A stretch of DNA of 64,000 nt from Sphingobacterium thalpophilum (lineage in GTDB: Bacteria > Bacteroidota > Bacteroidia > Sphingobacteriales > Sphingobacteriaceae): assembly GCF_901482695.1 (NCBI RefSeq), contig NZ_LR590484.1, positions 2,046,001 through 2,110,000 of the forward strand, given 5' to 3'. The first letter of the stretch is position 1, and every line of letters starts with the position of its first letter. A program made the translations under genes and the position numbers. Below the pieces are notes generated by a model. That model made no database searches and was not told where the DNA came from. It saw nothing but the letters and a program-made list of their open reading frames with translations. Positions 8,004 to 17,367 of the stretch are shown piece after piece.

Positions 8004-11000
8004 TTATAGCATTTCTTTTAGGAGGTGTAAGGCGTAGCTGATGGTATTGACGTTGCTCAAAGCAAGCCGGAGCTGCCCTTTTACTTCTTTTAGATTGCTG
8101 ATTTCGGGATGATGCTGTACAAAAGACAATACACGGCCAAACTGGTCAGATTCGAAATAGCTGGATTTCGGATTGTTGACAAAATATCCTTTGAGCGTAT
8201 GTTTTTTATAAGATATTTTTTCGAAACCGATTGTTTTTCCGAACCATTGTAAGCGCAGTGTATTGAACAGCTCAAACACTTCGTGTGGAATCGGGCCAAA
8301 ACGGTCTTCGAGTTCTTTTTCGAATGCGGCCAGCTGCTGTTCGTTTTCCAGTTTGGACAGTTCGGTATAGAGATTGTAACGTTCTGTAATATTGGTGACA
8401 TACTCGTCCGGGATCAGCACTTCCAGATCAGTGTCAATCTGGGTGAATGATACATATTTACGTTCTTTTTCGTCCGCGAATACCTCCGAAAATTCATCTT
8501 CCTTTAGTTCCTGGATCGCTTCATCCAGAATCTTGTGGTACATTTCAAAACCAATTTCAGCAATAAATCCCGATTGTTCACCGCCTAATAGATTGCCTGA
8601 ACCTCGGATATCCAGATCACGCATGGCAACATTAAAGCCCGACCCTAGTTCGGAGAATTCCTCTATGGCCGACAGACGTTTATAAGCCTCTGGCGTTAAT
8701 GTGGACAGTGGTGGACTCAATAGGTAACAGAATGCCTTCTTATTGGACCTGCCTACACGTCCCCGCATCTGGTGCAGATCACTCAAACCAAACATGTGGG
8801 CATGGTTGATGATAATCGTATTGGCATTGGGAATGTCGAGCCCGGCTTCGATAATCGTGGTAGCAATCAGTACATCAAACTCATGATTAATGAATTTGAG
8901 CATGACATCTTCTAGCTCATCCCCCTCGAGTTGTCCATGGGCGACGCCTACACGTGCGCCGGGTACCAGCTTGCGGATCAGGTTGCCCAGCTGTGGGAGA
9001 TCGGCTACACGGTTGTGAATGAAAAAGACCTGGCCACCGCGGTCCAGCTCAAAGCTTACGGCCTCGCCGATGAGGGTTTCGTTAAACACATGGAGTTCCG
9101 TCTGTACCGGTTGCCGGTTGGGTGGCGGCGTGGATATAATACTGAGGTCGCGGGCGCCCATCAGGGAAAAATGCAGTGTACGTGGAATAGGAGTCGCCGT
9201 TAACGTGAGAGAGTCCACATTGGCCCGCATCACCTTCAGCTTTTCTTTGACGGCAACACCGAATTTTTGCTCTTCGTCTATGATCATGAGGCCAAGGTCC
9301 TTAAACTTGACGTCCTTACTGACCAGACGATGGGTTCCGATGATGATATCAATTTTTCCTTCCGCAAGACGCGCGAGGGTCTCCTTGATCTGCTTCGAAG
9401 TTTTAAAGCGATTGATGTAATCAATATTACATGGCAGACCTTTTAAGCGCTCGGTAAATGTGCGATAATGCTGCAGCGCCAAAATCGTTGTAGGAACCAG
9501 TACAGCCACCTGCTTGCTATCTGCTACAGCTTTAAATGCTGCACGGATGGCCACTTCGGTCTTTCCAAAGCCCACGTCTCCGCAGATCAGGCGATCCATG
9601 GGGTGGGGCGACTCCATGTCCTTTTTAACATCGGCAGTAGCCTTTTCCTGATCGGGCGTATCCTCGTAGATGAACGATGCTTCCAGCTCATTCTGTAGGT
9701 AGCTGTCGGGCGAAAAAGCATTGCCATGCTGTGCCTTTCGTTTGGCATACAGCATGATAAGGTCGCGTGCAATATCTTTGACCTTTTTCTTGGTTGTTTT
9801 CTTGAGTTTGTCCCAGGCGTCAGTTCCCAGTTTGTTCATCTTAGGCACTGTGCCCTCTTTCCCAGAATATTTGGAAATGCGGTTCAGTGAGTTGATATTA
9901 ACGTAAAGTAGGTCATTGTCTGCGTAGATGAGGCGGATCATTTCTTGGGACTTTCCATTGACATCGACCTTTTCCAGACCGCCATAACGGCCTACACCAT
10001 GATCAATGTGCGTAATAAAGTCGCCCGGCTTTAAATCCCGCAGATCTTTGAGTGTAATGGCCTGCGAACGCTCGTACGCCTTTTTTCGCTTGTATTTATA
10101 ATAACGGTCAAAGATCTGATGATCCGTGTAGCAGGCTAACTTTAGACTGTCATCCCTAAATCCTTCCCGCAAAGCTTTGTGTACAGCAACAAACGTTGCC
10201 GTTTTGTCCAGGTCTTCCAGAATAGTATAAATGCGCTCAATCTGCTTTGTGGAATCCGAAAATATCAGATTCTGCATGTGTTGCTTCTCATTTTCCTTAA
10301 AGTTGTGGATCAGCAGATTGAAGTCTTTGTTAAACGAAGGTTGTGGGTGGATATCAAAACGCAGGCTGTCCGAAGCTTTATAGAAAAACTGCTTTCCGAA
10401 CTCGACGATGGGAAAACCAAAAAGCAGGGCGTTCAGGTTTTTCTCGTCAGTAAATTCGTAGTCAGGATTGTGCCACTCGGGATTTTCCTTTTTCTGTTTA
10501 TCCGTTAGGCCCTGCCATAGCTGCTTAGCTTTCTTTAATCCGTCCTTGACAACATCTAGTGTAAACTGTGCGTCTTTGATCCAGATCGAAGCATCTTGAT
10601 CGATATATTCCAATAGCGAAATATGTTGTGATGTAAGGAATTTAGCCTGTACATTTGGTACGATAGTGACTTTATGGATTTTACTGACCGAAAGCTGGGA
10701 TTCGATATTAAAAGTACGTATGCTTTCAATATCATCTCCAAAAAATTCAATACGGTAGGGGAGATCATTCGAAAAGGAGAAGATATCCACGATACCGCCC
10801 CGTATCGCAAATTGGCCGGGCTCGTAAACAAAATCCACACGGTCAAAATCATACTCGATTAAAAACTCATTGATAAAATCGATGCTTAAGGCTGTATTTT
10901 CTGTGATTTCGAGCGTGTTTTTTTCGAGGTCGGTCCGGTTGATCACTTTCTCGGCGATCGCTTCGGGATAGGTTACTACCATCTTTGGAAGTTCAGAGGT

Positions 11001-11345
11001 ATGGTTGAGTGAACTCAACGTCTCGGCACGCTGAAGCACATTGGCCGCATCCGTTTGCGTGAAATCAAAAGCCTTCCGATAGGATGACGGAAAAAACAGT
11101 ACCTGCTTGTCCAGCAGACTTTCCAGGTCGCTCAGAAAGTAAGAAGCATCTTCATGTGTTGGTAAGATAAAGACCATTGGGCGTTCCTGAAGTTTATAAG
11201 AGGAAACAGCGACAAATGCATCCGAAGAGCCGATCAGGCCTTTCAGCTGGATCTTTGCGTTTTTGGAGTGCATGGCTTTGGTAAGCGATTGGACAGATTC
11301 GCTTTGTATATATTTTTCTAGTATTTCTTGAATTCCCACGGGCAA
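8004..11345 (-). CDS. mfd: Transcription-repair coupling factor Mfd
   Basis: SF2 translocase that displaces RNA polymerase stalled at DNA damage and recruits UvrA. 1113 residues, close to the usual length. Order: UvrB-homology N-terminal region; RNA-polymerase interaction region (PGDFITHIDHGVGRYGG, residues about 440-520); helicase motifs ICGDVGFGKTEVAIRA (Walker A), IIDEEQKFGV (DEEQ), TATPIPRTLH; second RecA domain with ATTIIEAGLDIPN and QMRGRVGRS; TRCF C-terminal domain. Start is uncertain: TTG at 11345 or GTG at 11339, both followed by the conserved GIQEILEKYI. Standalone gene; recG, a related helicase, lies near 60 kb. Confidence 0.97.
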   Translation of the reverse strand: MPVGIQEILEKYIQSESVQSLTKAMHSKNAKIQLKGLIGSSDAFVAVSSYKLQERPMVFILPTHEDASYFLSDLESLLDKQVLFFPSSYRKAFDFTQTDAANVLQRAETLSSLNHTSELPKMVVTYPEAIAEKVINRTDLEKNTLEITENTALSIDFINEFLIEYDFDRVDFVYEPGQFAIRGGIVDIFSFSNDLPYRIEFFGDDIESIRTFNIESQLSVSKIHKVTIVPNVQAKFLTSQHISLLEYIDQDASIWIKDAQFTLDVVKDGLKKAKQLWQGLTDKQKKENPEWHNPDYEFTDEKNLNALLFGFPIVEFGKQFFYKASDSLRFDIHPQPSFNKDFNLLIHNFKENEKQHMQNLIFSDSTKQIERIYTILEDLDKTATFVAVHKALREGFRDDSLKLACYTDHQIFDRYYKYKRKKAYERSQAITLKDLRDLKPGDFITHIDHGVGRYGGLEKVDVNGKSQEMIRLIYADNDLLYVNINSLNRISKYSGKEGTVPKMNKLGTDAWDKLKKTTKKKVKDIARDLIMLYAKRKAQHGNAFSPDSYLQNELEASFIYEDTPDQEKATADVKKDMESPHPMDRLICGDVGFGKTEVAIRAAFKAVADSKQVAVLVPTTILALQHYRTFTERLKGLPCNIDYINRFKTSKQIKETLARLAEGKIDIIIGTHRLVSKDVKFKDLGLMIIDEEQKFGVAVKEKLKVMRANVDSLTLTATPIPRTLHFSLMGARDLSIISTPPPNRQPVQTELHVFNETLIGEAVSFELDRGGQVFFIHNRVADLPQLGNLIRKLVPGARVGVAHGQLEGDELEDVMLKFINHEFDVLIATTIIEAGLDIPNANTIIINHAHMFGLSDLHQMRGRVGRSNKKAFCYLLSPPLSTLTPEAYKRLSAIEEFSELGSGFNVAMRDLDIRGSGNLLGGEQSGFIAEIGFEMYHKILDEAIQELKEDEFSEVFADEKERKYVSFTQIDTDLEVLIPDEYVTNITERYNLYTELSKLENEQQLAAFEKELEDRFGPIPHEVFELFNTLRLQWFGKTIGFEKISYKKHTLKGYFVNNPKSSYFESDQFGRVLSFVQHHPEISNLKEVKGQLRLALSNVNTISYALHLLKEML

Positions 11346-11548
11346 AAATTTCGAATAATTGCGAATTTAATTAAATACTCTTAAGTATGAGGTATGAAGT
11401 GCTAAGTTTTTTGGTAAAAATTGGGGTCAGTAGCATCCGGTGAGATTGAACAGCTAAAAACCTATCGCAGCGCAGGAATATTTTCCCGAAGGAGTACATG
11501 GAGATCAAATGGGATCCTACGCGATTCGCAATATGGGATCCTGTTAAG

Positions 11549-11680
11549 TTACTTTGTCAGGTAAAAAGTATAGGTAAAGACTAATAAGGCAACTAAAGTG
11601 ATGATATACATTAATTTATATTGCTCGTAGGCAGTGACGCGGAAAGATCCAATTTTAACACGGTGTCTGCTATTTCTCAT
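11549..11680 (-). CDS. Small single-span membrane protein, 43 residues
   Basis: ATG at 11680 opens a 43-codon frame that starts 2 bases after the stop of the 194-residue gene upstream, suggesting translational coupling. The protein has a basic N-terminus (MRNSRHRVKIGSF), a short middle (YEQYKLM) and one hydrophobic stretch (YIITLVALLVFTYTFYL) ending in TK. Predicted topology is a single membrane helix with the basic N-terminus inside. Function unknown; I recognise no family. Confidence 0.55.
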   Translation of the reverse strand: MRNSRHRVKIGSFRVTAYEQYKLMYIITLVALLVFTYTFYLTK

Positions 11681-11682
11681 GA

Positions 11683-12267
11683 TTAGTTCAGGTCGAGGTC
11701 AATTTTCTGTTCACTAATATAGCTTTTTAATGTCGTATTACCAAAAGCATGTAGTGTGTTCTGAAAATCTTCCCGGTAGTCGAACTGAAAATCCTCATGT
11801 AGCTTGTTGTATTTGCCAATGGCATGCTTGATCCGCCCCGTGATATATTTATGGAGTTTGTGTGCGGCGGACTGATAGGAGGAGCCAAAAAGGCGCTCAT
11901 AGTCACTTATGACGCGGCTAAGAATGTAAAACCGGAATTCGGCCTCGCTAGTCTTATCTTTGGTGACTTTTTCATGTTCATTGACCAGCCCGCTGGCCTG
12001 CTTGACCAGTTTGCTGAGCGCCACAAAATGGCTATGCTGTGGTGTATTGCCGATCTGTCTAGCGCCGAGATCAAACAACTGTTGCAACTGTTCCCGCAGC
12101 TTGACGATGCGTTCTTCCAGGTCGTATTCGTCTTCCAGCAACTGAAAATGTAGCTGTTTGATTAGCATTTTATCTTTGCTGATCAGGCGCACGAGCAATT
12201 TGTCCTTCTCTTTTTGCGGAAGTGCCAGTACCGCTTTCTTTAACTCCGGATCTTGATGTAGGGACAT
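11683..12267 (-). CDS. Conserved hypothetical helical protein, 194 residues
   Basis: I do not recognise a named family. The sequence is highly charged and looks almost entirely helical, with a heptad-like stretch around residues 45-70 (LLEDEYDLEERIVKLREQ). It has no signal peptide, membrane segment or recognisable catalytic motif, so a cytoplasmic structural or adaptor role is possible. ATG at 12267. It is followed after 2 bases by the 43-residue membrane protein, suggesting a two-gene operon in which the small protein could be a membrane partner (inference). Confidence 0.75.
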   Translation of the reverse strand: MSLHQDPELKKAVLALPQKEKDKLLVRLISKDKMLIKQLHFQLLEDEYDLEERIVKLREQLQQLFDLGARQIGNTPQHSHFVALSKLVKQASGLVNEHEKVTKDKTSEAEFRFYILSRVISDYERLFGSSYQSAAHKLHKYITGRIKHAIGKYNKLHEDFQFDYREDFQNTLHAFGNTTLKSYISEQKIDLDLN

Positions 12268-12318
12268 GTGATAAAAAATGTGAAATTAACCATTGAGGGC
12301 ATAAAGATATGCAAGTTA

Positions 12319-12335
12319 GGGAGGTTAAACCTCCC
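12319..12335. terminator. Short inverted repeat downstream of the serB fusion gene
   Basis: GGGAGGTT / AACCTCCC arms with a one-base centre. It lies just after the serB stop codon on the minus strand. There is no T-run, so it is at best a weak terminator. Confidence 0.3.
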
Positions 12336-12343
12336 ATTGATAA

Positions 12344-13636
12344 TTAATATAATATTCTAAACTTGATGGTATTTTCAATCTGTTTCAGCTGTTTCAGCAA
12401 ATCCTTGTCATACTCACCCTGTATATCAGTAACGGCATAACCGATATCTCCTTTTGTCATGAGGAACTGTGCGACAATATTGATATTATTTTGTGCGTAC
12501 ACTTTGTTGATCTGTGCCATTATCCCCGGTACGTTTTTATGAATATGCAGCAGCCGCGTCACCTGTTTTACTTTGGGGAGGATTAAGTTCGGAAAGTTGC
12601 GGCTCAGATAAGTATCGCCATTATTGATAAATTCGGCCATCCGACGTGGAATAAATTCCGAATTTTTCTTTTTCCCCTTTTTGTCGTCAAATACAACAAT
12701 GCCCTTTGCATTACAGATATCTTTATTGATATGACCTTTAATATCGCCCAGATAGCCAATAGTCTTCAGCTTATCTGCTTGCTGTAGCTGTTCATCCGTA
12801 ATATCAATATGATCACCCAGCAACAGCATGCCGACATCCTTCACATATTTTTCTTCAAAGGTATCTTTGGTACGGATGGAAAAGCCATCTCTTTTTAATA
12901 TATGGGCAGCGATCTCGGGTACATTACCAACAATTAGACAAAGAATCCGGTTCTTTGGATACGAAATAGCACGGGGAAGGTCATTTACATATAAAAACTC
13001 GTCGAAACTGGGGGTGATAAAATCGGCTTTCTCCGTTACACTCTTTCGTTGGATATTTTCAGTAAATGCAAAGAATTTTTCAATCAGTCCCGATTCCTTC
13101 AGCTGAAAATCAGAATAGCCATCACCGATACCAAAAAGGCGCCCCTGGATATTGAGCTGTTTCAGAAGCTGCACTTTACCCCCCTCATTGGATAGTGGGT
13201 TTTCTTCGTCAAATCCGATGATATTGCCTTCCTCATCAAACTTAAATGTGTTGGCATAGATATTCTCCTTCTTGATATGATAGGGCGTCACCACAGGTGT
13301 GATAAACTCCTTAAAGCCTCCCGAAACGATCCAGGCAGTATCCGAATGTTTTTTGAAGAATTCGCGATTGCGCGAAAAAGAAGTCGAAACCTTTTTCTTG
13401 AGGTGAGAGACGAGCTTATCCAGATGAGTTCTGTTGGCATTCAGAAGTTTCACACGACCGGCCAGTGCTTCCCGGAAAGAAAGTTTCCCTTCCATAGCCA
13501 GATTGGTGTATCTTTCAATCTCGCTATAGATGGATTCACGGTCCGGATGGTTTTCAAGTGAAATTCTAGCGAGTTCATCAAGCGCTTCCACTTGTGTAAA
13601 CGTACTATCAAAATCAATGATGTAATAGTTTTTCAT
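12344..13636 (-). CDS. serB: Phosphoserine phosphatase fused to a SerA fragment and an ACT domain
   Basis: Residues 1-212 form a HAD-type phosphoserine phosphatase, last step of serine synthesis. It shows motif I DFDST (D8, D10), motif II IVSGGF, the GGK lysine and motif IV GDGYSD. Residues about 226-320 align with the N-terminal substrate-binding domain of D-3-phosphoglycerate dehydrogenase (DITDEQLQQADKLKTIGYLG resembles SerA LTEDVINAAEKLVAIGCF). Residues 336-352 (FINNGDTYLSRNFPNL) match SerA just after its nucleotide domain, and 358-430 is a SerA-type ACT domain (HKNVPGIMAQINKVYAQNNI). The whole NAD-binding domain of SerA is missing. This suggests serine-responsive regulation of the phosphatase (inference). 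ATG at 13636. Confidence 0.85.
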   Translation of the reverse strand: MKNYYIIDFDSTFTQVEALDELARISLENHPDRESIYSEIERYTNLAMEGKLSFREALAGRVKLLNANRTHLDKLVSHLKKKVSTSFSRNREFFKKHSDTAWIVSGGFKEFITPVVTPYHIKKENIYANTFKFDEEGNIIGFDEENPLSNEGGKVQLLKQLNIQGRLFGIGDGYSDFQLKESGLIEKFFAFTENIQRKSVTEKADFITPSFDEFLYVNDLPRAISYPKNRILCLIVGNVPEIAAHILKRDGFSIRTKDTFEEKYVKDVGMLLLGDHIDITDEQLQQADKLKTIGYLGDIKGHINKDICNAKGIVVFDDKKGKKKNSEFIPRRMAEFINNGDTYLSRNFPNLILPKVKQVTRLLHIHKNVPGIMAQINKVYAQNNINIVAQFLMTKGDIGYAVTDIQGEYDKDLLKQLKQIENTIKFRILY

Positions 13637-13744
13637 CAGAATAATTTGTTTTGGTGATGACGCTATCAGGAGCTTGGATCCATCGTTGCGGATGGACAGC
13701 TGCTCATGATCGGTCCAGGGTTTGGTTGTTACTCTATTATCGTT

Positions 13745-14716
13745 TTACTGTTTGTTATACAAATTTGCAATTTCTTTTAATGTCTGTTCCAGAGGCCGAT
13801 ACCGATGGTTCAACAACGATTGGATTTTCGCATTGGAATACTGCAGCTGAGCACTTGACGCCGCAGCAGTTTCTTTGGTTAGCGAAGAATCCGATTTCCT
13901 GAAGATGGACAGCACAGATGACAAAGCCGAAGCAATCTGAAGCATCGTCTCCGAAACTTCTATCCGCGGTTGAGGCTTGTTCATAAGCACACTGGCGACG
14001 CTAAGTAAGTCCTTATTGGCAATATTGACATGGTTGATAATATACCGCTCGGCCGTGATTTCCTCTTTTTCCATTAACTGGATCATGATGGCCGCCACAT
14101 CTTCGACATCGACTATACCCACGCTTCCTTTCGGATAAAATTTCAGTCCTTTGTTGATCATGGAAAATATGGCCCCCGATCCTTTGTCTTTGGCTGCAGC
14201 TCCAAGAATGACGGAGGGATTCACGATAACGCCATCCAGGCCCTCCGTAATGCCCCGCCAGACTTCCATTTCTGCCTGATACTTAGAAAGCGAATAATTT
14301 GATGTTGTCGGACTATGTTCCCAATGGTCGTTTTCAGAAATGGGGCGATTATACTTGCTGCTGCCAAGAGCTGCAATAGAACTGACATGAAGCAACCGGA
14401 TGCCTTTTTGCAGACAGAGATTCACCAGATTGGCGGTTCCCTCTACATTGACCTTAAAAAGAGCTTTAGCGTCTTTTTTCTGATAGGAGACCAACGCAGC
14501 GCAATGGTATACTTTGGTTACACCTTCCAGAGCATCTTCCAGCTCAAAGTAATTGTTGATATCTGCATCCACCCATTGGATCAAGGAAGACGATAGCAGC
14601 GCCTCCGGAATAGTCGATTGAGCTCTTTTGATGGCAATGACGTCGATTCCGCGGTCTATCAGTTGTTTAATTAAGGTAGACCCTAAAAAACCAGTTCCTC
14701 CAGTTATTAATATCAC
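13745..14716 (-). CDS. NAD(P)-dependent epimerase/dehydratase (extended SDR)
   Basis: Extended short-chain dehydrogenase of 323 residues with the Rossmann motif TGGTGFLGST at residues 5-14 and the catalytic pair in YSLSKYQAE (Y-x3-K). A downstream PSVILGA block is typical of the dihydroflavonol-reductase/3-beta-HSD-like subgroup. Substrate unknown. Start is GTG at 14716, in frame with the glycine motif. A near-consensus -7 box (TATCTTTA, 14728-14721) lies only 4 bases upstream, so the transcript may be leaderless. It precedes the serB fusion on the same strand with a 108-base gap. Confidence 0.85.
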   Translation of the reverse strand: MILITGGTGFLGSTLIKQLIDRGIDVIAIKRAQSTIPEALLSSSLIQWVDADINNYFELEDALEGVTKVYHCAALVSYQKKDAKALFKVNVEGTANLVNLCLQKGIRLLHVSSIAALGSSKYNRPISENDHWEHSPTTSNYSLSKYQAEMEVWRGITEGLDGVIVNPSVILGAAAKDKGSGAIFSMINKGLKFYPKGSVGIVDVEDVAAIMIQLMEKEEITAERYIINHVNIANKDLLSVASVLMNKPQPRIEVSETMLQIASALSSVLSIFRKSDSSLTKETAAASSAQLQYSNAKIQSLLNHRYRPLEQTLKEIANLYNKQ

Positions 14717-14820
14717 CTGATAAAGATACTGTTAAAAATAATGTTTTCAAAAGTTAGTTAATAAATGGATATTTGTGTCAGGTGTTCCTGAAAAAATAAG
14801 AAGTTAACAAACCAGTGCTT

Positions 14821-16008
14821 ATGTCATCATTGTCCGTATTCTTTAGTCCGATTTCGATAGCCCATATTTCTCCCGAACATGGTTTTTTGAATTCCCAGCT
14901 TGGAAATGTCATTCAGGCTTATGAGGAGACTTTTCCTGTATGGGAGGAAAATGAACCGCCTCACCTGGCTATCGTTGGTGTCGAGGAAGACCGGGCATCT
15001 GTGAATAACAATGGGGCGCACAGGGCTCCGGATGCGGTAAGAAAGCACCTTTACAACCTCTATCAGGGGGATTACAAGTTGAATATTGTCGATCTGGGCA
15101 ATATCAAAGCAGGCAATACCATTCAGGATACTTATGTCGCGCTGAAATCCGTGGTCGAGGAATTGGTGAAGGCCAATATTCTGCCCATTATCATCGGCGG
15201 AGGTCAGGATCTGACCTATGCACAGTATCTCGGTTATCAAAATCTCGAGCGTAAGATCGAGTTGGCTATTATAGATGCCCGTTTTGATCTCAATCAGGAA
15301 CAAGTCGAAAATGTAGCACTGAATTCACGGTCCTATGTGAACCACATTATCCTGCATCAGCCGGATTATTTATTCAACCTCAATGCGATTGCTTATCAGA
15401 CCTATCTGGTCAGTAAGGAATCGATCAGTATGTATGATAAGCTGTTTTTTAATGCGACCAGGGTTGGCCTTATTGCGGGCAAAATGGATCAGTCGGAACC
15501 GTTGATCCGTGCCGCAGATATGATCAGCTTTGACATTGGCGCTATCCGTGCTTCTGAAGCTCCCGGAAATGCCAATGCGATTCCCAATGGCCTGTATGGC
15601 GATGAGGCCTGCCAGCTTGCTCGTTATGCAGGGATGTCGGATAAGTGTACTTCGATCGGTTTTTATGAACTGAATCCCACATTTGATCCGATGGAACAGA
15701 CGGCCATGCTGGTGTCACAAATGATCTGGTGTTTCATTGATGGTTATTACAACCGCAAACACGACACACCACTATATCCCAAGTCCTCGTATATTATCTA
15801 CCGCACGACGCTCGAAAACGAGGAGCACGAGCTGGTGTTTGTGAAAAGCAAAAAATCTGACCGCTGGTGGATGCAGGTGCCATATTTTGGTTCTAAGTCG
15901 GTGAACGAACGTTACTATCTCGTGCCGTGCCGCTACGAAGACTACCAGTTGGCAGTCTCGGGAGAGATGCCTGATCTGTGGTGGAAGACCCATCAGAAGT
16001 TGCAATAA
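14821..16008 (+). CDS. Arginase/formimidoylglutamase-fold protein with degenerate metal sites
   Basis: Belongs to the arginase/agmatinase/formimidoylglutamase superfamily by its ordered motifs, but the binuclear manganese ligands are eroded. GGDHS is GGGQD (126-130, His to Gln), DAHxD is DARFD (152-156, His to Arg), and SxDxD is SFDIG (236-240, second Asp to Gly). It is therefore probably not an active ureohydrolase (inference). 396 residues, longer than classical arginases because of a C-terminal extension rich in Tyr and Trp (about 310-396). ATG 14821 is preferred to GTG 14815. It is followed closely by rmuC. Confidence 0.75.
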   Translation: MSSLSVFFSPISIAHISPEHGFLNSQLGNVIQAYEETFPVWEENEPPHLAIVGVEEDRASVNNNGAHRAPDAVRKHLYNLYQGDYKLNIVDLGNIKAGNTIQDTYVALKSVVEELVKANILPIIIGGGQDLTYAQYLGYQNLERKIELAIIDARFDLNQEQVENVALNSRSYVNHIILHQPDYLFNLNAIAYQTYLVSKESISMYDKLFFNATRVGLIAGKMDQSEPLIRAADMISFDIGAIRASEAPGNANAIPNGLYGDEACQLARYAGMSDKCTSIGFYELNPTFDPMEQTAMLVSQMIWCFIDGYYNRKHDTPLYPKSSYIIYRTTLENEEHELVFVKSKKSDRWWMQVPYFGSKSVNERYYLVPCRYEDYQLAVSGEMPDLWWKTHQKLQ

Positions 16009-16043
16009 GCAACGGCTTACTTGTTCATTTTAAATTCAAATCA

Positions 16044-17363
16044 ATGGAAATATTTTTCTTCGCCGGAATAGTACTCTTACTGGTCATTTTAATCATATTG
16101 GTACTGAGAAGAAATAATGCCATCCCCATGGATGGCGGGCAACAGAAAGAGCTGGAGACACTCCGAATCGAATTGGCGCGTTCACAGCAACGTGAACAAA
16201 GTCTCCTGGAGGAACGTGTGCTGCTGAGAAATGAGCTCGACAAAGAACGTGAAAGTCTCCTGGTGGCGGAGCGCTCCTTGGAGAGTACGCGTTCTTTCTA
16301 TGAGGCACAGCTGAACAAGTTTCAGGAACAGAAGGCTGAAATCGCAGAGATTAAAAGACAATTTAACACCGAGTTTCAGGTGATTGCCAATAAAATACTG
16401 GAAGAGAAAACCCAAAAGTTTACAGAGACCAACCACCGTTCACTTGGACTTATCCTCGATCCTTTAAAGGAGAAGATTAAGTTATTTGAAGAGAAGGTTG
16501 AAAAAAATTATAATCAGGAAGCGGCCGAACGAAATTCATTGAAAGGTGTTGTGCTGCAACTCGTGGAGCAGAGTCTCAAGATCAAAGACGAAGCCAATAG
16601 CCTGACGAAAGCGTTAAAGGGAGACAGCAAAAAGCAGGGCAACTGGGGCGAAGTGATCCTGGAACGGGTGTTGGAGCGTTCGGGGCTCGTTAAGGACCGC
16701 GAATTCCGCCTACAAGTTTCTTTGATGGATGCTGAAGGCCGGAGGATGCAGCCTGACGCGATTATCGATCTCCCGGAAAATAAACATCTGATTGTGGACT
16801 CTAAAGTGTCTTTGATCGCTTACGAGCGCTGGGTAAACGCCGACACGGACGAAGACCGTGCCATATTTGCCAAACAGCATGTGCAGTCTGTCGAAAATCA
16901 TGTTAAAGAACTTTCTGCCAAAAATTACCATGAGCTATATGGCATCGAATCACCGGAATTCGTGTTGTTGTTCATGCCCATCGAATCGGCTTTGAGTATG
17001 TCGGTCGCCGAAAAACCGGATCTGTTTAGCGATGCATGGGACCGGAAGGTCGTGATTGTGAGTCCCTCTACCTTGCTGGCCACATTACGTACCATTGCGA
17101 GTATCTGGAAACAAGAACGTCAAACACGCAATGTGATCGAAATCGCGAAAGAAGCAGGAAGTCTATATGACAAGTTTGTCAGTTTTCTGGCCGATATGGA
17201 ACAGGTACAAAACCAGCTGGAACGTGCCCTGAAAAGCCATGAGGACGCCACCAAAAAACTGTCCACCGGCGCGGGAAATGTCATTGGCAAAGTGGAAAAA
17301 CTCAAGCGATTGGGCGCCAAGGCCAGTAAACAGATAGATGCCAAATTTTTAGAGGAGGAGTGA
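16044..17363 (+). CDS. rmuC: DNA recombination protein RmuC
   Basis: Family reported to limit recombination at inverted repeats; contains a restriction-endonuclease-like core. Start ATG 16044 gives an N-terminal membrane anchor (MEIFFFAGIVLLLVILIILV), a long coiled coil (about residues 35-140) and the RmuC domain with GNWGEVILERVLERSGL and VDSKVSLIAYERW. 439 residues, normal. The frame extends left to 15978 but that part has no homology and overlaps the previous gene. The stop lies 4 bases from the stop of the convergent DUF4407 gene. Confidence 0.92.
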   Translation: MEIFFFAGIVLLLVILIILVLRRNNAIPMDGGQQKELETLRIELARSQQREQSLLEERVLLRNELDKERESLLVAERSLESTRSFYEAQLNKFQEQKAEIAEIKRQFNTEFQVIANKILEEKTQKFTETNHRSLGLILDPLKEKIKLFEEKVEKNYNQEAAERNSLKGVVLQLVEQSLKIKDEANSLTKALKGDSKKQGNWGEVILERVLERSGLVKDREFRLQVSLMDAEGRRMQPDAIIDLPENKHLIVDSKVSLIAYERWVNADTDEDRAIFAKQHVQSVENHVKELSAKNYHELYGIESPEFVLLFMPIESALSMSVAEKPDLFSDAWDRKVVIVSPSTLLATLRTIASIWKQERQTRNVIEIAKEAGSLYDKFVSFLADMEQVQNQLERALKSHEDATKKLSTGAGNVIGKVEKLKRLGAKASKQIDAKFLEEE

Positions 17364-17367
17364 AAGA

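Noticed and set aside
11509..11542. Direct repeat ATGGGATCCT at 11509 and 11533
   Set aside because: Only two short copies in a 200-base spacer after mfd, with no relation to a promoter or gene; likely chance or minor duplication.
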